This document shows, one piece after another, positions 42,278 through 53,963 of a stretch of 57,399 bases of DNA (positions are counted from its first letter, which is position 1; each line of letters begins with the position of its first letter). Source of the stretch: Saccoglossus kowalevskii (Eukaryota > Hemichordata > Enteropneusta > Harrimaniidae); contig NW_003126887.1 in assembly GCF_000003605.2 (NCBI RefSeq), positions 110,084 through 167,482 on the forward strand, in the 5' to 3' direction. The translations under genes were made by a program, and so were the position numbers. A model generated the notes under the pieces. It did not search any database and was not told the origin of the DNA. It saw only the letters and a program-made list of their open reading frames with translations.

Positions 42278-45200
42278 ATGAATCGAACCACGAAGCTGAA
42301 AATGACGGAATTGAATCCGCACTTGATGTGTGTGTTATGCGGTGGTTATTTTATTGATGCTACGACAATTATAGAATGTCTTCACTCGTGTAAGTCTACC
42401 ACAAATCTACTTTCATTTGCCGAGATATATTAATAATAAAACCCTTAGCCCCAAAATTCCTTTATTCAGTTTGAATCCGACAGCGGCTTGTTTGATCGTC
42501 ATGCATTATGCTAAATCAGCAATATATCATGAAACTACTCAATAACACATATTGTCGATATTATGGTTTATAGTTGTACTATGAACGTGTTGCAACACAG
42601 AGTACTTTAACGAATTACAAGACATTGCCCACAAACAGATATAATTCAAATACAAGCGCATTGTAAAGTAATACTGTATATGATGTAATATCAAAAAATG
42701 ATTTAGTATCATGCTCCCGCTACCCGCTCTAATAATTGTTATTTGTTATCCATTAGTTTGCCGCACTTGTATTATACGTTACCTTGAAAGCAGTAAATAT
42801 TGTCCCGTTTGCGATACGCAAGTACACAAGACTAGACCATTACAATACATAAGGTATGTGCACGAATTTGCTTTTATGCGTGATTTAAAATACATGTTCA
42901 ATTGTGATAAAACTACCGTATGTATGTTATTTCAGCATCGGCTTATGCTTTCCACATTGATCAATTTATTCTTATTCCCATATCACGTAATACAACAATG
43001 GTAGAATGATTTAACGATATTGCCATGGTAATTTTCTTTTGATTATAGGGTTTATATGATGTACGTGAAATGAAACCAGTGATTTGAATATTTTAAACAT
43101 TTAAACCAATTTCCCGATCGCTATATACGTGGTCTGAAAGTTGCTTGCGCATAATTTTTTCGAACGCCGATAGTCATCAAATCAGTGACTATCTATTTAC
43201 ATCGGACGTAATAATTTGAGGTTATTGCGCGTTATATTTGGAATTCGCATTTCCTTATATGGTAGGATGAAAATACCCCGTAAAATACCGCAAAATTACG
43301 GCACGCTGTAACTTACGGGGCGTTACGGGGACAGATGTATAATAACAAGTATTATTTATAATCCTTTAACATTCAGTCTAGTACATTATACGATAGTACC
43401 ACGCACTACTAGTATATTGTCACGTACTGAAATATACCGTATTAATCGGCCTTACAACCTTACTGATCTGGTGATCTTCTTATGTTTAATATAGGCCAGA
43501 CAGAACGCTCCAAAACATTGTTTATAAATTGGTGCCAGGTTTATTTCGAGGTAAGTGGCTACTACACTACACTACATTACGCTACGCTAAACTACGCTAC
43601 GCTACGCCACGCCACGCCACGCCACGCCACGCCACGCCACACCACACCACACCACACTGCAATGCACTGCGCTGCGCTACGCTGCGCTACGCTACGCTAC
43701 GCTACGCTACGCTACACTACACTTCACTACACATATTTTTCTTTGCTCTGTGTTTTAGATTAGTCCGTTCAAATGTCAACACATTGCAACTGAATGTTAC
43801 TCTATGAATTTCACGATACAACTTTCACAAACTTGCCGAGAAAAAAAAATCGTCAAGTGGTGCCGAGTGTATACTGGTGAGTGTATCCCCGGGGTTATCC
43901 CAATTATTGAAGTCAGCTTGTTGCCCGCGTTTCCCATGATATTATACCAATTCATTTTTTCAGTTTACCGTTTTTGAGGCATAGTCTCGTGTTTATTGAT
44001 TGTATGACCTTCAGACATTCTGCTAATATATGTTGATTGCATAATAGTGGCGAGATGCGGCGGATATCGAGATTCGAGTTTATGCAGCTGAAGCCTTCCA
44101 TTTGCTGCACTTTCCGACATCGTTTAGGTCTATGTGATCATCATTGATACCAATTCAGCATTAATCAATTTAGAAGCAGTAATTAATTTAGATTTTTTTT
44201 TACAAAAATATTGCTTTATGATGACCCCCCCATCCTCCCACAAAAAAACCCACAAACATTTCGCTTGCCGTTTATTAATTGTTTCTTGAAAAATTGCAAT
44301 TCACAATTTACGGATGTAGAGGCGGGTGAAAAAGCTGTTCTCTAAAAACAGGAGCCGTAATCCGCCGAAGGGAAAAAAACGAAACAATATTGTAATACCA
44401 TTTATTTTCACTATTTTGATTCTTTTACTGGGTTTTAAAGGAAATATATTTTTTTCGCATTAATTTTGTTTTGCGGATTTTACGTATCAGAAAAAAAATA
44501 TCCGATTAAAAAACCAGCGAATAATGAATGCGTCAAGGAATAAGTAATGTTGATTCTGTAAAGTCAATTTTGAATCGTCGATCGAAATATACCGCGCGCG
44601 CTTGAGTGACTTGATGACGCCCTAGGGTGCTGAAAACTCACGATTAAACGAATTCGTGCTCATGCTCGGTAATTGTCAGGTAGTGTCAAGAATTCATAGA
44701 CCCTGATGCTTTTTCGGGCTACATTTCAACAAAATGGCTAAGAGTTAAACGGCGATCCCGCAATCCGCGAGATTTTACCAAAGTGCGTAGCGGGGGAAAT
44801 TGTTTACTACGGTACAAACGTTCCCGGATGTGTGTGATATCATATTACGTGTACCAGTCTACCTTCAAAGCGCTAACAGTTTTGATTAACATTTTGATTT
44901 GAATAAACATTTAATTGACAAGCATCTTGAAGACTCACTGATGTTTAAAACATGCTTTCTCGTCAACTTTTAGACGAGAATTACGCCTAAAACTTGTCTA
45001 ACTAGTAAACTAACTTCGAAATCGTATTCTGTAATTATTCATGATTGTATGTAACCTAACAATGCAATACCCCGTCTACATGTATTCCGATTATCGGAAG
45101 GAACGATTTCACGTAACACATAGTACACTACAATAATATGAATAGTGCGAGTTTCATATGAAATCTGGCGCGATCTTACCCTTTATACACCAGTTCTGGA

Positions 45201-48200
45201 GCCGCAGTTTGTATATTCAAACTGTAAATTACAATTTGAATAACGCAAACCGCCTTGTAGAAATGAAAAAAAAAACATATTTGCATCATATACACGAAAT
45301 AAAGACTGCCAATTTTATTATTTTTTGAAGCGTCCCAGTTATGGGACACCACATTCGAATGTTACACAAGTTGTATACGTCGCGTGGGACTCACATCGTA
45401 CACGACGCGGCACGTCGACTGTGACGTTTTAAAACACGCCTCTTGGCATTGTGCTATTCATTGTAAACTATTTTATTTTATAAAACGGCAATACATATAA
45501 CATATTCTCTATTCTTGCAGATGAAATGAAGCGAAGACGCGAATACTACGCCGCGAACCCATCAGCAAAAAGTAGGTAGCTTGCTATTGACTGATTAGCC
45601 ACGATACTTGTTTTTGCAAAAGAGAATTTAATAATTTTTGGAGGGCAAAAAACATTCTCCTTCCGTCTCAGAGATGCGTTCGGCCAGATCACCGATAGTA
45701 TCTCTGCCACCACACACCGCCATTCTGTAGTGAAACGCCATAAGACTTACGCGTGTTCTTGGCGTTTTTTATTTTTGTTATTACTAGAGGGATCTCGTGT
45801 TGATTTATTTCTACTGGTAAACAAGTTTTAGAATATGTTATCGATAGCTGATAATGCCAGTCGAAGAAATATATTTATTGACATTTATTGATATATTTAT
45901 TCGTGATATTGGCAACTAACTAACCATATTAAGTAAAAAAAAAGAGCTTCTCACTTTGAAAACGTCGGATTCGAAAATCAAACACCTGCATGGCAATATT
46001 TTGGTAGGTGTCTTTGAAAGTACCGTAGTATAACTGTGGTGCGTCGACCAATCAATGACAAGCATAAGATCGCGTGATGGCAGAGATATATTCGTAGAAA
46101 TACAACTCTACCTGGGAGATTGGGCAAAAACAAGTATCATGGATTTCTCGCCCCCAACGAGATCTCGTCGGCCATTTGTTTTTAATGTTTATTATGATAT
46201 GATAATTCCGCCATGATTACCACTTGCGTTACGAATTATGTTGTAATTTCTTTCAGGCAAGCCCACTCACAGATTCTCCCGACAGAACGCAGAAGAACGA
46301 GGCGAAGTGAACGAAATGTTTATGTACAAAGACGATGAAAAAATGAGTCTATCTTTACAGTATTATCTTTCCGAAGACAATGGACGTTCAAAGTCCTCAA
46401 GTTCCGTAACCAATAGCAACACTGATCATCAAAGTGACAGTGACGGCAAAGACGAGGTAAAATCCTTGATAATTATAAATACTAATAACCCAGGATTAAA
46501 ATCAGTACCTAATCCTCAGACTTATAAAGGTTGTGTACGGTATAAGCCGACTACTGGCTTCGGGCAGTAACTGGCGGTGGTCATACGATATAAGTGGGTG
46601 GTACGGCTATGGTGATTTATGGTGTGTGTAATATTAGTAAAGATGTAGGTGATATAATACTGTATGACGTAATCAATCAGCGTATGAACAACTCTTGTAT
46701 ATACTACATGGACCCGGCGGCGGATAAAGTAGTCCAGCCTGAGAACTGCCCCCATGTCGAACGCCCATGGTATAATTAAGTATACATTATAATGTATCTC
46801 CCTTCTGTTGACAAAGTATACTGTTATAATAAAAATGATATAGCCATGTTGGTAAGTCGTTTCTCCATTAACTTTGTCATTTAAAGGTTGATTTTTTTTA
46901 TTAGCATAATCTTTGGAATATATGAATATTTCACTGACGCCACATTAGTTTGTGTATGCTATTTTGAAAAAAAACACGTATGGTGTTCTCGTTATCAATA
47001 AAATAAATATGGGTGTCACTGGATAACTATCGTTGCCGGTCACGATCTACTAGTGCCGTCTAACTGACCCGAGCTAACAATCCGTATTTATAAAAATATA
47101 TTGTTGTCTACCAAGCTGTACAAACGAAACTTGTGATAATATACCGACTTGTCTAATACTGTATTTAGTAACCCATATATACGCATTTTATTTTGATCAA
47201 ATATGGACATATAGCTGCGTGCGCGTGACTCTCAGGGTACGTCAACAAAATGCTCACGTAACAACATGCGTAGATTATACTCCTGTCAACAATGATTTTT
47301 CGTGCTGGGGCGAGGTTTTGTTACTGTAATTCCAACTGTTTTTCTAATCGTTTATTTTTTATTTGCGTCTTGGATTAGGGTGATATTCGCTATCTTAGAT
47401 GCCCTGCTGCAGTAACAGTACATCACATCAAGAAATTCATTCGAAATAAGTTCGAACTTCCGGTTTCGTACGAGGTAGGTGTTTATAGACTGGGCGCACA
47501 CATCCGGGGACCCGTCATGACATCATGGTTTTGTCATTGAATGATCATCCAATCAGATCATGATTCAGATCGGCACATTTGTAATACCAAACACTTTTAT
47601 TTCGGAGTTGTCATAATTATAGAACAGGTCTCTAACGGTCCTTAACAAACCCACTTACATTTTGCCGCCGCCAGGCGTATTGCTATTCTTCTACGGCTGG
47701 TTTCAAATCATGTTTGAGTTATTTACATAATTGGATCTTGATTTACCGCAGTTTGCGATGTGAATATACATGTTCAAAATATGCCAAATTTGTAAACCAA
47801 TCATAGCCATGATAATATGCTGTAGAGTGTAATGACCTTGAACCTAGTAGAGCGCAACATTGGCTTTGTCAGAAAGGAAATATTACTATTATGTTATTGT
47901 TCTCAAATAGCGAACTACTTGTTTTCTTTATTTACGCTTCAACTTCATTGTTCTCAAACCCTCAGATCGATATTATGTATCGTTATCGGAAAAGTATTGA
48001 CTCATTGATCGATCATTATACGTTGATGGACATCGCCTATCTTTACGACTGGAGGAGAGTAAGTACTAACATACAACCCAAATTAATCATACAATGTATA
48101 TTTCGTCTACATTACAACCCCAGTGTAGAATACATCTTGTAAATTCAATTCTCGCCTACTCATTTGGTATGCAAGGGCAGCTGTCCAGCTCCACTGTAGC

Positions 48201-49233
48201 ATCAGTCGTCGTTCCGCCTCCGGTTCGAAATAGATCCCGTGTATACAACACGTATACTACACAGTCATCTATAGAGGGACTGTGACGTATACAATATTAT
48301 GAAATTCGACCGCGTATGACGACTATGTCGCTTTGAAAGTTGAATACTACTTCATATTTTATTCCAGAAAAAACAGAAGCTTTTGAACATTATGCAAACC
48401 TCACACAGAGCTCGTAATTGTATGCTGTCAGTTTATTAACTCTAAGGGTATAATTTGAATGGCACTTCAATTTGTAAACTTATGCATTTATACTCAACGG
48501 ACAGATAAGGTCCTGATTGTATTATCGATGCAGAGTGGCTGTTACTGCAAATTATTGTTCCATTTAACAATAATGTGACTTGTAGTACATACTAGAACAA
48601 AAGTGCTCTAGGCTTTTTGAATATACGTGTCCGGCTCTTTTCAGTGCTGAATTCAGTCGTTATATTTTGACTAGTTACGTTCTCACTTTGCAAATATGTG
48701 AAACATTACGACTAGAACATGTAAAAATGATGTTGTTTTTGCACAGTATGTTTTTCTAAAGATATACATGATATTAAAAACATATATGCTGTCTTGACCT
48801 TTCCATTCTTTTCATTTTGAAAGTACTGAAGGTATAATTATCCTTTTTCACAAACATGCGTACAACGTAGAAATTCAAGGTCACACCAAGCCTCCGAGTG
48901 GTCGAGTGAGTGAGGCAGTTAATTTCTCATTTTCCATCCACAATCGAAACATTTTCTGGTGCATATATTAGCTTCGGATGGTACCCCACAGATCTGCAAT
49001 GTATAAATGCAACGTTCAATCTCACACAATTGATACTTACTCTTTTACAGAAAAGTCCCCTGGCGCTGATGTACCGGGTGAGACAACCATCTATAAACCG
49101 ACTGAAAAAAAACCTCCACCGTACCCTCAGCTCGGCGGACGTTCGCACTGATTGTAAAATTCGAAAAAAGATCCACACAGAACCAACCCAGCATCAGCCG
49201 AAGTTACCAACAACAGTGACGTGTGACACTTAA
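42278..49233 (+). CDS. BMI1: BMI1/PCGF4-like Polycomb RING finger protein, copy B (8 coding exons)
   Basis: Coding exons: 42278-42389, 42757-42853, 43495-43550, 45521-45571, 46257-46456, 47379-47474, 47966-48058, 49051-49233 (888 nt, 295 residues plus stop). Every intron sits at the same codon and phase as in copy A, which identifies a duplicated gene rather than a retrocopy. The RING ligands C18, C21, C34, H36, C39, C42, C53 and C56 are all present; [28 protein letters not shown] and the [15 protein letters not shown] segment follow. Exon 5 is longer than in copy A (200 against 176 nt) and is a Ser/Asp-rich linker. The 60-residue final exon keeps [11 protein letters not shown] and then diverges into a Lys/Arg- and Thr/Pro-rich tail with no similarity to copy A. 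No frameshift or internal stop is seen, so it looks functional. Exon 4 could also use a donor 4 nt downstream, but only the chosen one keeps frame. Introns are 367 to 1970 nt. It starts 33 kb from copy A and points away from it. Confidence 0.92.
43231..43346 (+). mobile_element. Dispersed repeat 'GTTACGG' family in copy B intron 2
   Basis: Core copy with TTTGGAATTCGCATTTCC, GGTAGGATGAAAATACCCCG and an ACAGATGTATAATAA end. A short GAGGTTATTGCGCG just before it suggests part of the flanking module. It lies about 150 bp before exon 3 of copy B. Confidence 0.7.
43559..43732. repeat. Pentanucleotide array (CTACR/CCACR) at the exon 3 donor of copy B
   Basis: About 35 five-base units graded from CTACA through CTACG, CCACG and CCACA back to CTGCG, CTACG and CTACA. 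It begins nine bases after the exon 3 splice donor. Long open frames crossing it are artefacts of the absence of stops in the unit. Confidence 0.9.
45345..45428. mobile_element. Partial family-1 MITE in copy B intron 3
   Basis: It shares TTGTATACGTCGCG, GTGGGACTCACATCGTACA and CGGCACGTCGACTG with family 1 and ends at TTAA (45429-45432). The other end is truncated or too diverged to see. Confidence 0.5.
48188..48340. mobile_element. Diverged family-1 MITE in copy B intron 7
   Basis: The ends CATCAGTCGTCGTTCCGCC and ATGACGACTATGTCGCTTT are inverted matches, and the GTATACAACACG and GAAATTCGACCGCG blocks match family 1. There is an internal expansion near 48260-48300. Confidence 0.5.
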
Positions 49234-49406
49234 AACTTGATCTAAATTTATTTTAAAATTGAAATAATTATCAATTAAATGTGTAATAATGTGCATTTCG
49301 TATTGCCACGCGAGATTTGTCTAATTTCATGTCCAGTGCGTGTTTTATCTCAGTCTTTGAAGAATTTCAAGTTCAAATTGTTTTACATACAGGGTAACCA
49401 CATTAG

Positions 49407-49410
<4 letters not shown>

Positions 49411-49446
<36 letters not shown>

Positions 49447-49448
49447 TT
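49411..49448. repeat. (AT)n plus poly(T) tract
   Basis: About 14 TA units followed by a run of T, 180 bp past the stop of copy B. Confidence 0.9.
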
Positions 49449-49655
49449 GCTGCCATTGTTATACATTTATACTATCTTGCATGCAAACTCGCAAGTGGAC
49501 GTATAACCTCGGCCAGAAATCGATACACTACTAGTATCATCTATAAATGATAGATCTATAAATGAGACTATCGTTCAAAAAATGTGCAGATAGTCAACCT
49601 TGAGTTTCTATTGCAACATGATCGATTACATCGTTCATTGTTTATAATCTCTGAA

Positions 49656-49661
49656 ATAAAC
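49656..49661 (+). terminator. Candidate poly(A) signal for copy B
   Basis: AATAAA lies 423 bp after the stop codon of copy B; a second AATAAA is at 49766-49771 and an ATTAAA variant lies near 49275. Any of these could serve. No cleavage site can be identified by eye. Confidence 0.25.
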
Positions 49662-50426
49662 GATCGAAGCATCGATTGTCGAATCCCTTCCTTCGAAGGT
49701 AGCGCTAGATAAAAGTCACCCACGTCGCCGAACTTCACTTGGTTATGTAGTCAGTCGTCATTTCGAATAAAACAATAATGTTGTTTTTATTATTATTGAC
49801 GGACTACCACAAATCGAAACATTATCGACGCTGTGAACGTTATCAAATATTCCCACTTACGTCACAGAAGCACTTCACCAATAGAGGGCGCGACCTATTT
49901 ATACAAATGTATATCACGGATTTTGTGCGATACCCATTAAATGTTTCGATATTATTTACCCACCACGTGACCGTGTTTCATGTTTTTCTACTAGTTCTTC
50001 ACAATAATTCATATTCCATCGAAGATTACATTCTTAAATCTTCGCTTTTTCATTTTATAAGCCACCGTGTAAATATCGCTTAATGGTTTAGTGGCAACCG
50101 TGTTCATGTCGCATACATTGTATTACTTTAATAGCAATGACTATTATATGTGAATTAAGAAACGTGTTATTTTGAAAGTCGTATATCTGGAGGTCTATCG
50201 ACGAGCGAGAGTAATGCGTAATCATGACTATGTTTTATCTTATACCAATGTATTCTGTAATCATTAATGTGTAATTCTCCGAGTTAAGAATAAATAAAAA
50301 GTATATTTGTATAAAGATAACATTTCTACCAGTATTCCTAGTAGTCATTGTGCGGAGTATTGTGTGAGGTAGGAGAGAGAAAGTGCAGAGAAAATGCGGA
50401 AATATAAAGGATACATCAAAGTAAAC

Positions 50427-50686
50427 ACGAAGACAGTACAGCGGCATTATCGACCAACGCGCAGCGGGGGTCGATGCGACGGCGTACTATCTGAGTGGAT
50501 ACTTTGAGGTATCCTCGTAATAACCTTATTATTATACATCTTTCCTTCCAAGGATACATCATGAGAATGCGTAATATATTTGGAATTCGCATTTCCTAAT
50601 ATGCTAGAATGAAAATACCCCGTAAAATACCGCAAAATTACAGCACGCTGTAACTTATGGCGTTACGGTGACAGATGTATAATAAC
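50427..50686 (+). mobile_element. Dispersed repeat 'GTTACGG' family, long copy
   Basis: Modules in order: CGAAGACAGTACAGCGGCAT, TTTGAGGTATCCTCGTAATA, CTTTCCTTCCAAGGATACAT, then the core (50573 onward) ending ACAGATGTATAATAAC. This is the fullest arrangement in the window. Confidence 0.7.
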
Positions 50687-50712
50687 TGTTGCTGTCATTG
50701 AGTAATTTTCAG

Positions 50713-50883
50713 ATACATGGAACACAATACCTTGGTATCAATCGCGGTTGTGGCTACAAGCGTGATTCGAAAACTGAGAAACTCCATCGATCACAAACTG
50801 AACATGAATTTTATCGTAAACTTGCTACAGTATCTAGTTCTATATTCATTTCTGCTCAAGGGGAAAGGAATGTTACGTCATAA
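50713..50883 (+). CDS. Possible isolated terminal exon, unrecognised (weak FGF/beta-trefoil resemblance)
   Basis: A TTTTCAG acceptor at 50712 is followed by 56 open codons and a stop. The segment starts IHGTQYLGINRGCGYKRDSK and later has HEFYRKL then SSSIFISAQG. The order I-x-G, YL-(A/G)-(M/I)-(N/D), a spaced E-x-F and a Y/F-x-S resembles the central strands of FGF proteins. The match is loose, no other FGF exon was found nearby and the usual cysteine of that region is absent. It lies just after a dispersed repeat copy ending near 50686, so it may be part of a longer mobile element or a pseudogene. Confidence 0.2.
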   Translation: MHGTQYLGINRGCGYKRDSKTEKLHRSQTEHEFYRKLATVSSSIFISAQGERNVTS

Positions 50884-51759
50884 TTATGTCCGTTGTACTT
50901 GTCTATAGTTGGTTGTAATAATAATATAATAATTCAAGTATTTGATATAACACTAAGTGTTTGCATATAAACGTTTGACTTATTCTATTATGAACTCCTT
51001 GAAATGTACAATTGCTTTTTTTACATAGTTTGGGAAACCAACCAACGGGGTTAACGGTGTACTTCACGTACAAACTTCAAACAAGCCCGCAACGTAATGA
51101 GCAAAATCAACGTGATTGAAACCTGCAAATCGTTTATTGTGAGTGTGCCGTTTACTTTAGTACTCTAGTTTATTACTTTGTACCCCTGCTTTGCAACATT
51201 CCATGAAAAAGACCATTTTCCGGTCACTGCGAGATCCCGCGTTATGTGTAAAATTGAACGTAAAAATAACAAAGGTCATAGCGTCGTAGTCGCGTCAAAC
51301 ATCGCGTGGGATTCGACAAACGCGAAAGTATTTTTGGGGATATTTCCATGCTTAATAATGTGCTGTCCACATTTGATGAGAGGCAATTTCGATGAGGTAA
51401 GGGTATTCAAACGGAATATCCCTTTGTCAAAGATCGGCCTTTCGATGTGAGCTACGAAATAAAGAAATTCGAGTTCAAAATCAAATCGTTCGATTTTTGC
51501 AACAGACATTCGGCGCAGCGTATTTCACGCAATTCGCGAGATCTCGCAGTTGTACAAACAATCACCTATTATCTTTATACGTTTGTTAAAGCGCCACACA
51601 CACCGCGCCGCGTTGTGTTTCATACACACAACTCACAAAATCTTTAAATACAATCATTTAATTATGATACTGGTGATAACAATACTGTTAGTCTTTGAGG
51701 GAAGCCGACAAGATAACTGGCAGCTAACATGTACATTTATCTGTTTTATTCATTGAACA

Positions 51760-52900
51760 AGAAGCATAATTATTTCTCCAGCAAAACGTCAAAATATTCA
51801 GATGTAGTTCCATGGCTCTTTTTGTGTTTGTACTCTGTCTTTGTGGTTGTACTTTAGTAATTTCTTGGAATTCATTATTTTCGGATAATATATTTATATC
51901 ATTATTCAGTACTATAGGCCATGGGTTTACAAGTACAATAATGAATATTCTTGAAAATAAATAAATAAATAATCCCCCAGTCATAAGTTTTCGGCGTTTC
52001 TGTAATGAAAAGAAAATAAACTTGCCTAGATTTACTAATGTTTTTGAATTACTTGAATTAATTAATGAAATAAATTTCCATTCTGTTGCTGGAGAAAAAT
52101 AAAAGTGTGGAATAAATTTTAGCCTAAGATTGGCATATTGTGGGCAAATTAGAAGCATGTGATGTTCATCTTCAATTTGATTACAACAAAATGAACAAAA
52201 CCTCTGTTCCAGTGAAACCCCTCTCCCAGTCTCAATATTTAGGTCATGTGCCAAATTCGAAAACAAGACAGTGCCCTTCTATAAGTAACATTTGAAATAC
52301 ATTCTAAATACTTTTCAAAAGTCATATTGCATTTAAATTTACAGTTTGTACGCATTTTGGGATACCCTGCAACCCTAGTAAACCATTCTTGCACAGAAAT
52401 ATCAATACTTCGCTGTTAAAATTCATATAGAAAGAGGTCATAGTTTGCCACCTGTTGTTTTACCCCTACTTCACCAAAACCACATTTATTTAACAAGTTT
52501 TTGACATACAGTGACCAGCAATTTAATTCATGGTTTGCCCGAGTATACTGGTATTGATAACAATCTTTAACAGTTTCTGGGGAGTCTACTTTAATACATT
52601 TCAACCAAAAACGAATTATTTCAATGTTAATAAATGTATGTATTTGGTGTCTACCCAGCCCCCACCCCCGACAGCACAATTTGTGGCTTTCAAATTGACT
52701 CCCAGCATAAATCTACAAATTTATAGTGAATTTTGTCAATATCATCACATTTATGGACTCCCCAAATTGCGCTGCCATACAAATTTACAATTAACAATTT
52801 TAATAATACTTGGTTGTATTCCCCCAAATGTATAAAGCATACTTTGTAGGGAATATAGCAACACAGACGAGAAATTGCTCCTCCCATAGACTCCAGTTTA
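51760..52900 (-). mobile_element. LINE ORF2 C-terminal relic, frameshifted
   Basis: Read on the minus strand, three frames in succession give one LINE C-terminus. First is LYGSAIWGVHKC near 52760, then GLGRHQIHTF near 52650, then a 3' frame with RFCSFCCNQIEDEHHMLLIC near 52190 and LGKFIFFSLQKRR. The order matches the end of the reverse transcriptase ORF of marine-invertebrate LINEs. The 5' reverse transcriptase core is missing, as is usual for 5'-truncated insertions, and frameshifts make it non-functional. Confidence 0.82.
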
Positions 52901-53111
52901 GACTTGCGTCCATAAACGTTGGGACGCAAAATTGGGACGCCAAGGTGCCAATTAACACTAAACTTGGCTACCGGCAGGCGACCAAGTCGAGGTACCGAGT
53001 CCACGGTTATATACGGTTCCCGCTCGACAGTAGTTCAATATCTGTAGTTCGATATTACAAGTGAAAACACAGTTTACATTGATCATTAAATTTACACATT
53101 GTATTATTTAA

Positions 53112-53268
53112 AGCGGGAGGGTCGTCACCTGCGCACGCGCGGGAATTGAGCCCCAGGCGGCGATAACAACACACGCTAAAAACGCAAAGACTCACGGGTA
53201 GACGCTTGTTTGTAAACAGTGACACACTACAGCCATCTGACGCATGCGCGGGTGACAACTCTCCCGCT
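53112..53268. mobile_element. TTAA-flanked MITE, family 2 (GC-rich)
   Basis: The element is 157 bp with exact TTAA on both sides (53108-53111 and 53269-53272). Inverted ends begin AGCGGGAGGGTCGTCACC and AGCGGGAGAGTTGTCACC, with about 24 of the first 28 bases matching. It is much more GC-rich than its surroundings. The AGCGGG...GTCGTC pattern is related to the family-1 ends. Confidence 0.75.
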
Positions 53269-53568
53269 TTAATTTGTTTGTTGTCAGTCAAAACGCTTGT
53301 GGTCATATTCTATTTTAGCAAATGACTCTCACAGGAGCTACGTACGGCAGTGTGCACTATAAGCCGACAGGACGCGCCACTGACGCACAGAGATTTGTCG
53401 TGACGCAACTGGCTGTGCTAATTCTAGCGCATTATTGACGCAACAGAAAATCATTACATTGTTATTAGTGATCAGTACAGTCACGTACAATTTATTTCTT
53501 ATTAAAGATCGACCTCCTAGTCAACAAGCTGACTCAACTTGATTTTTGGGGATTCCATTTTGATTCAG

Positions 53569-53963
53569 GATTCCAAAAAAATCGGCCTAGCGATCTAAAA
53601 CCCTGTAATAGAAATTACATCAGACCGATCGTCAAGCTTTTCGCTCTGGTGAGTGGTAATTAAACACACTGTCGAAATTAACATTGATCGATCATATAAT
53701 ATGAGAAAACCGTGTGCTTTTACTGCCTTTTATCTGAGATTTCACTTTCCGAGAGTCAATGGGAGGGACAACATTTCTCCTGTGTTGATAAAATCATACT
53801 ATCCGATACTAAATTTAAAGACACCAATATACCAGAAAACATCACCACAAAAACTAAATTGCAACACAACCTATTCAGCTATGCAAAGAACCCGGAAATG
53901 CTGAACACCATGTATGTTCTCAGACGGCATGACAGATCTCCACAGTATCCCGTGTACTATTAA
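53569..53963 (+). CDS. Possible last two exons of an unrecognised protein gene
   Basis: An open 80-nt stretch (53569-53648) lies between an acceptor (GATTCAG) and a donor (CTG|GTGAGT). After a 90-nt gap a pyrimidine-rich acceptor at 53738 opens a second stretch to a TAA at 53963. Both are in phase 0 at the junction, so they join in frame. The second piece encodes 74 residues ending SPQYPVYY and reads like ordinary folded protein, with mixed hydrophobic and charged residues and no low complexity. I do not recognise the family. Upstream exons were not found, and the interval to the left carries a MITE and a LINE relic. It could also be an old pseudogene or a chance ORF. Confidence 0.33.

Noticed and set aside
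43482-43807. Two overlapping plus frames of about 92 codons
   Set aside because: They run through exon 3 of copy B and the pentanucleotide array; openness comes from the repeat unit.
48891-48930. tRNA-like box A (AGTGGTCGAGTGAGTGAGGC)
   Set aside because: No matching box B or cloverleaf in the next 60 bases; could be a SINE head but unsupported.
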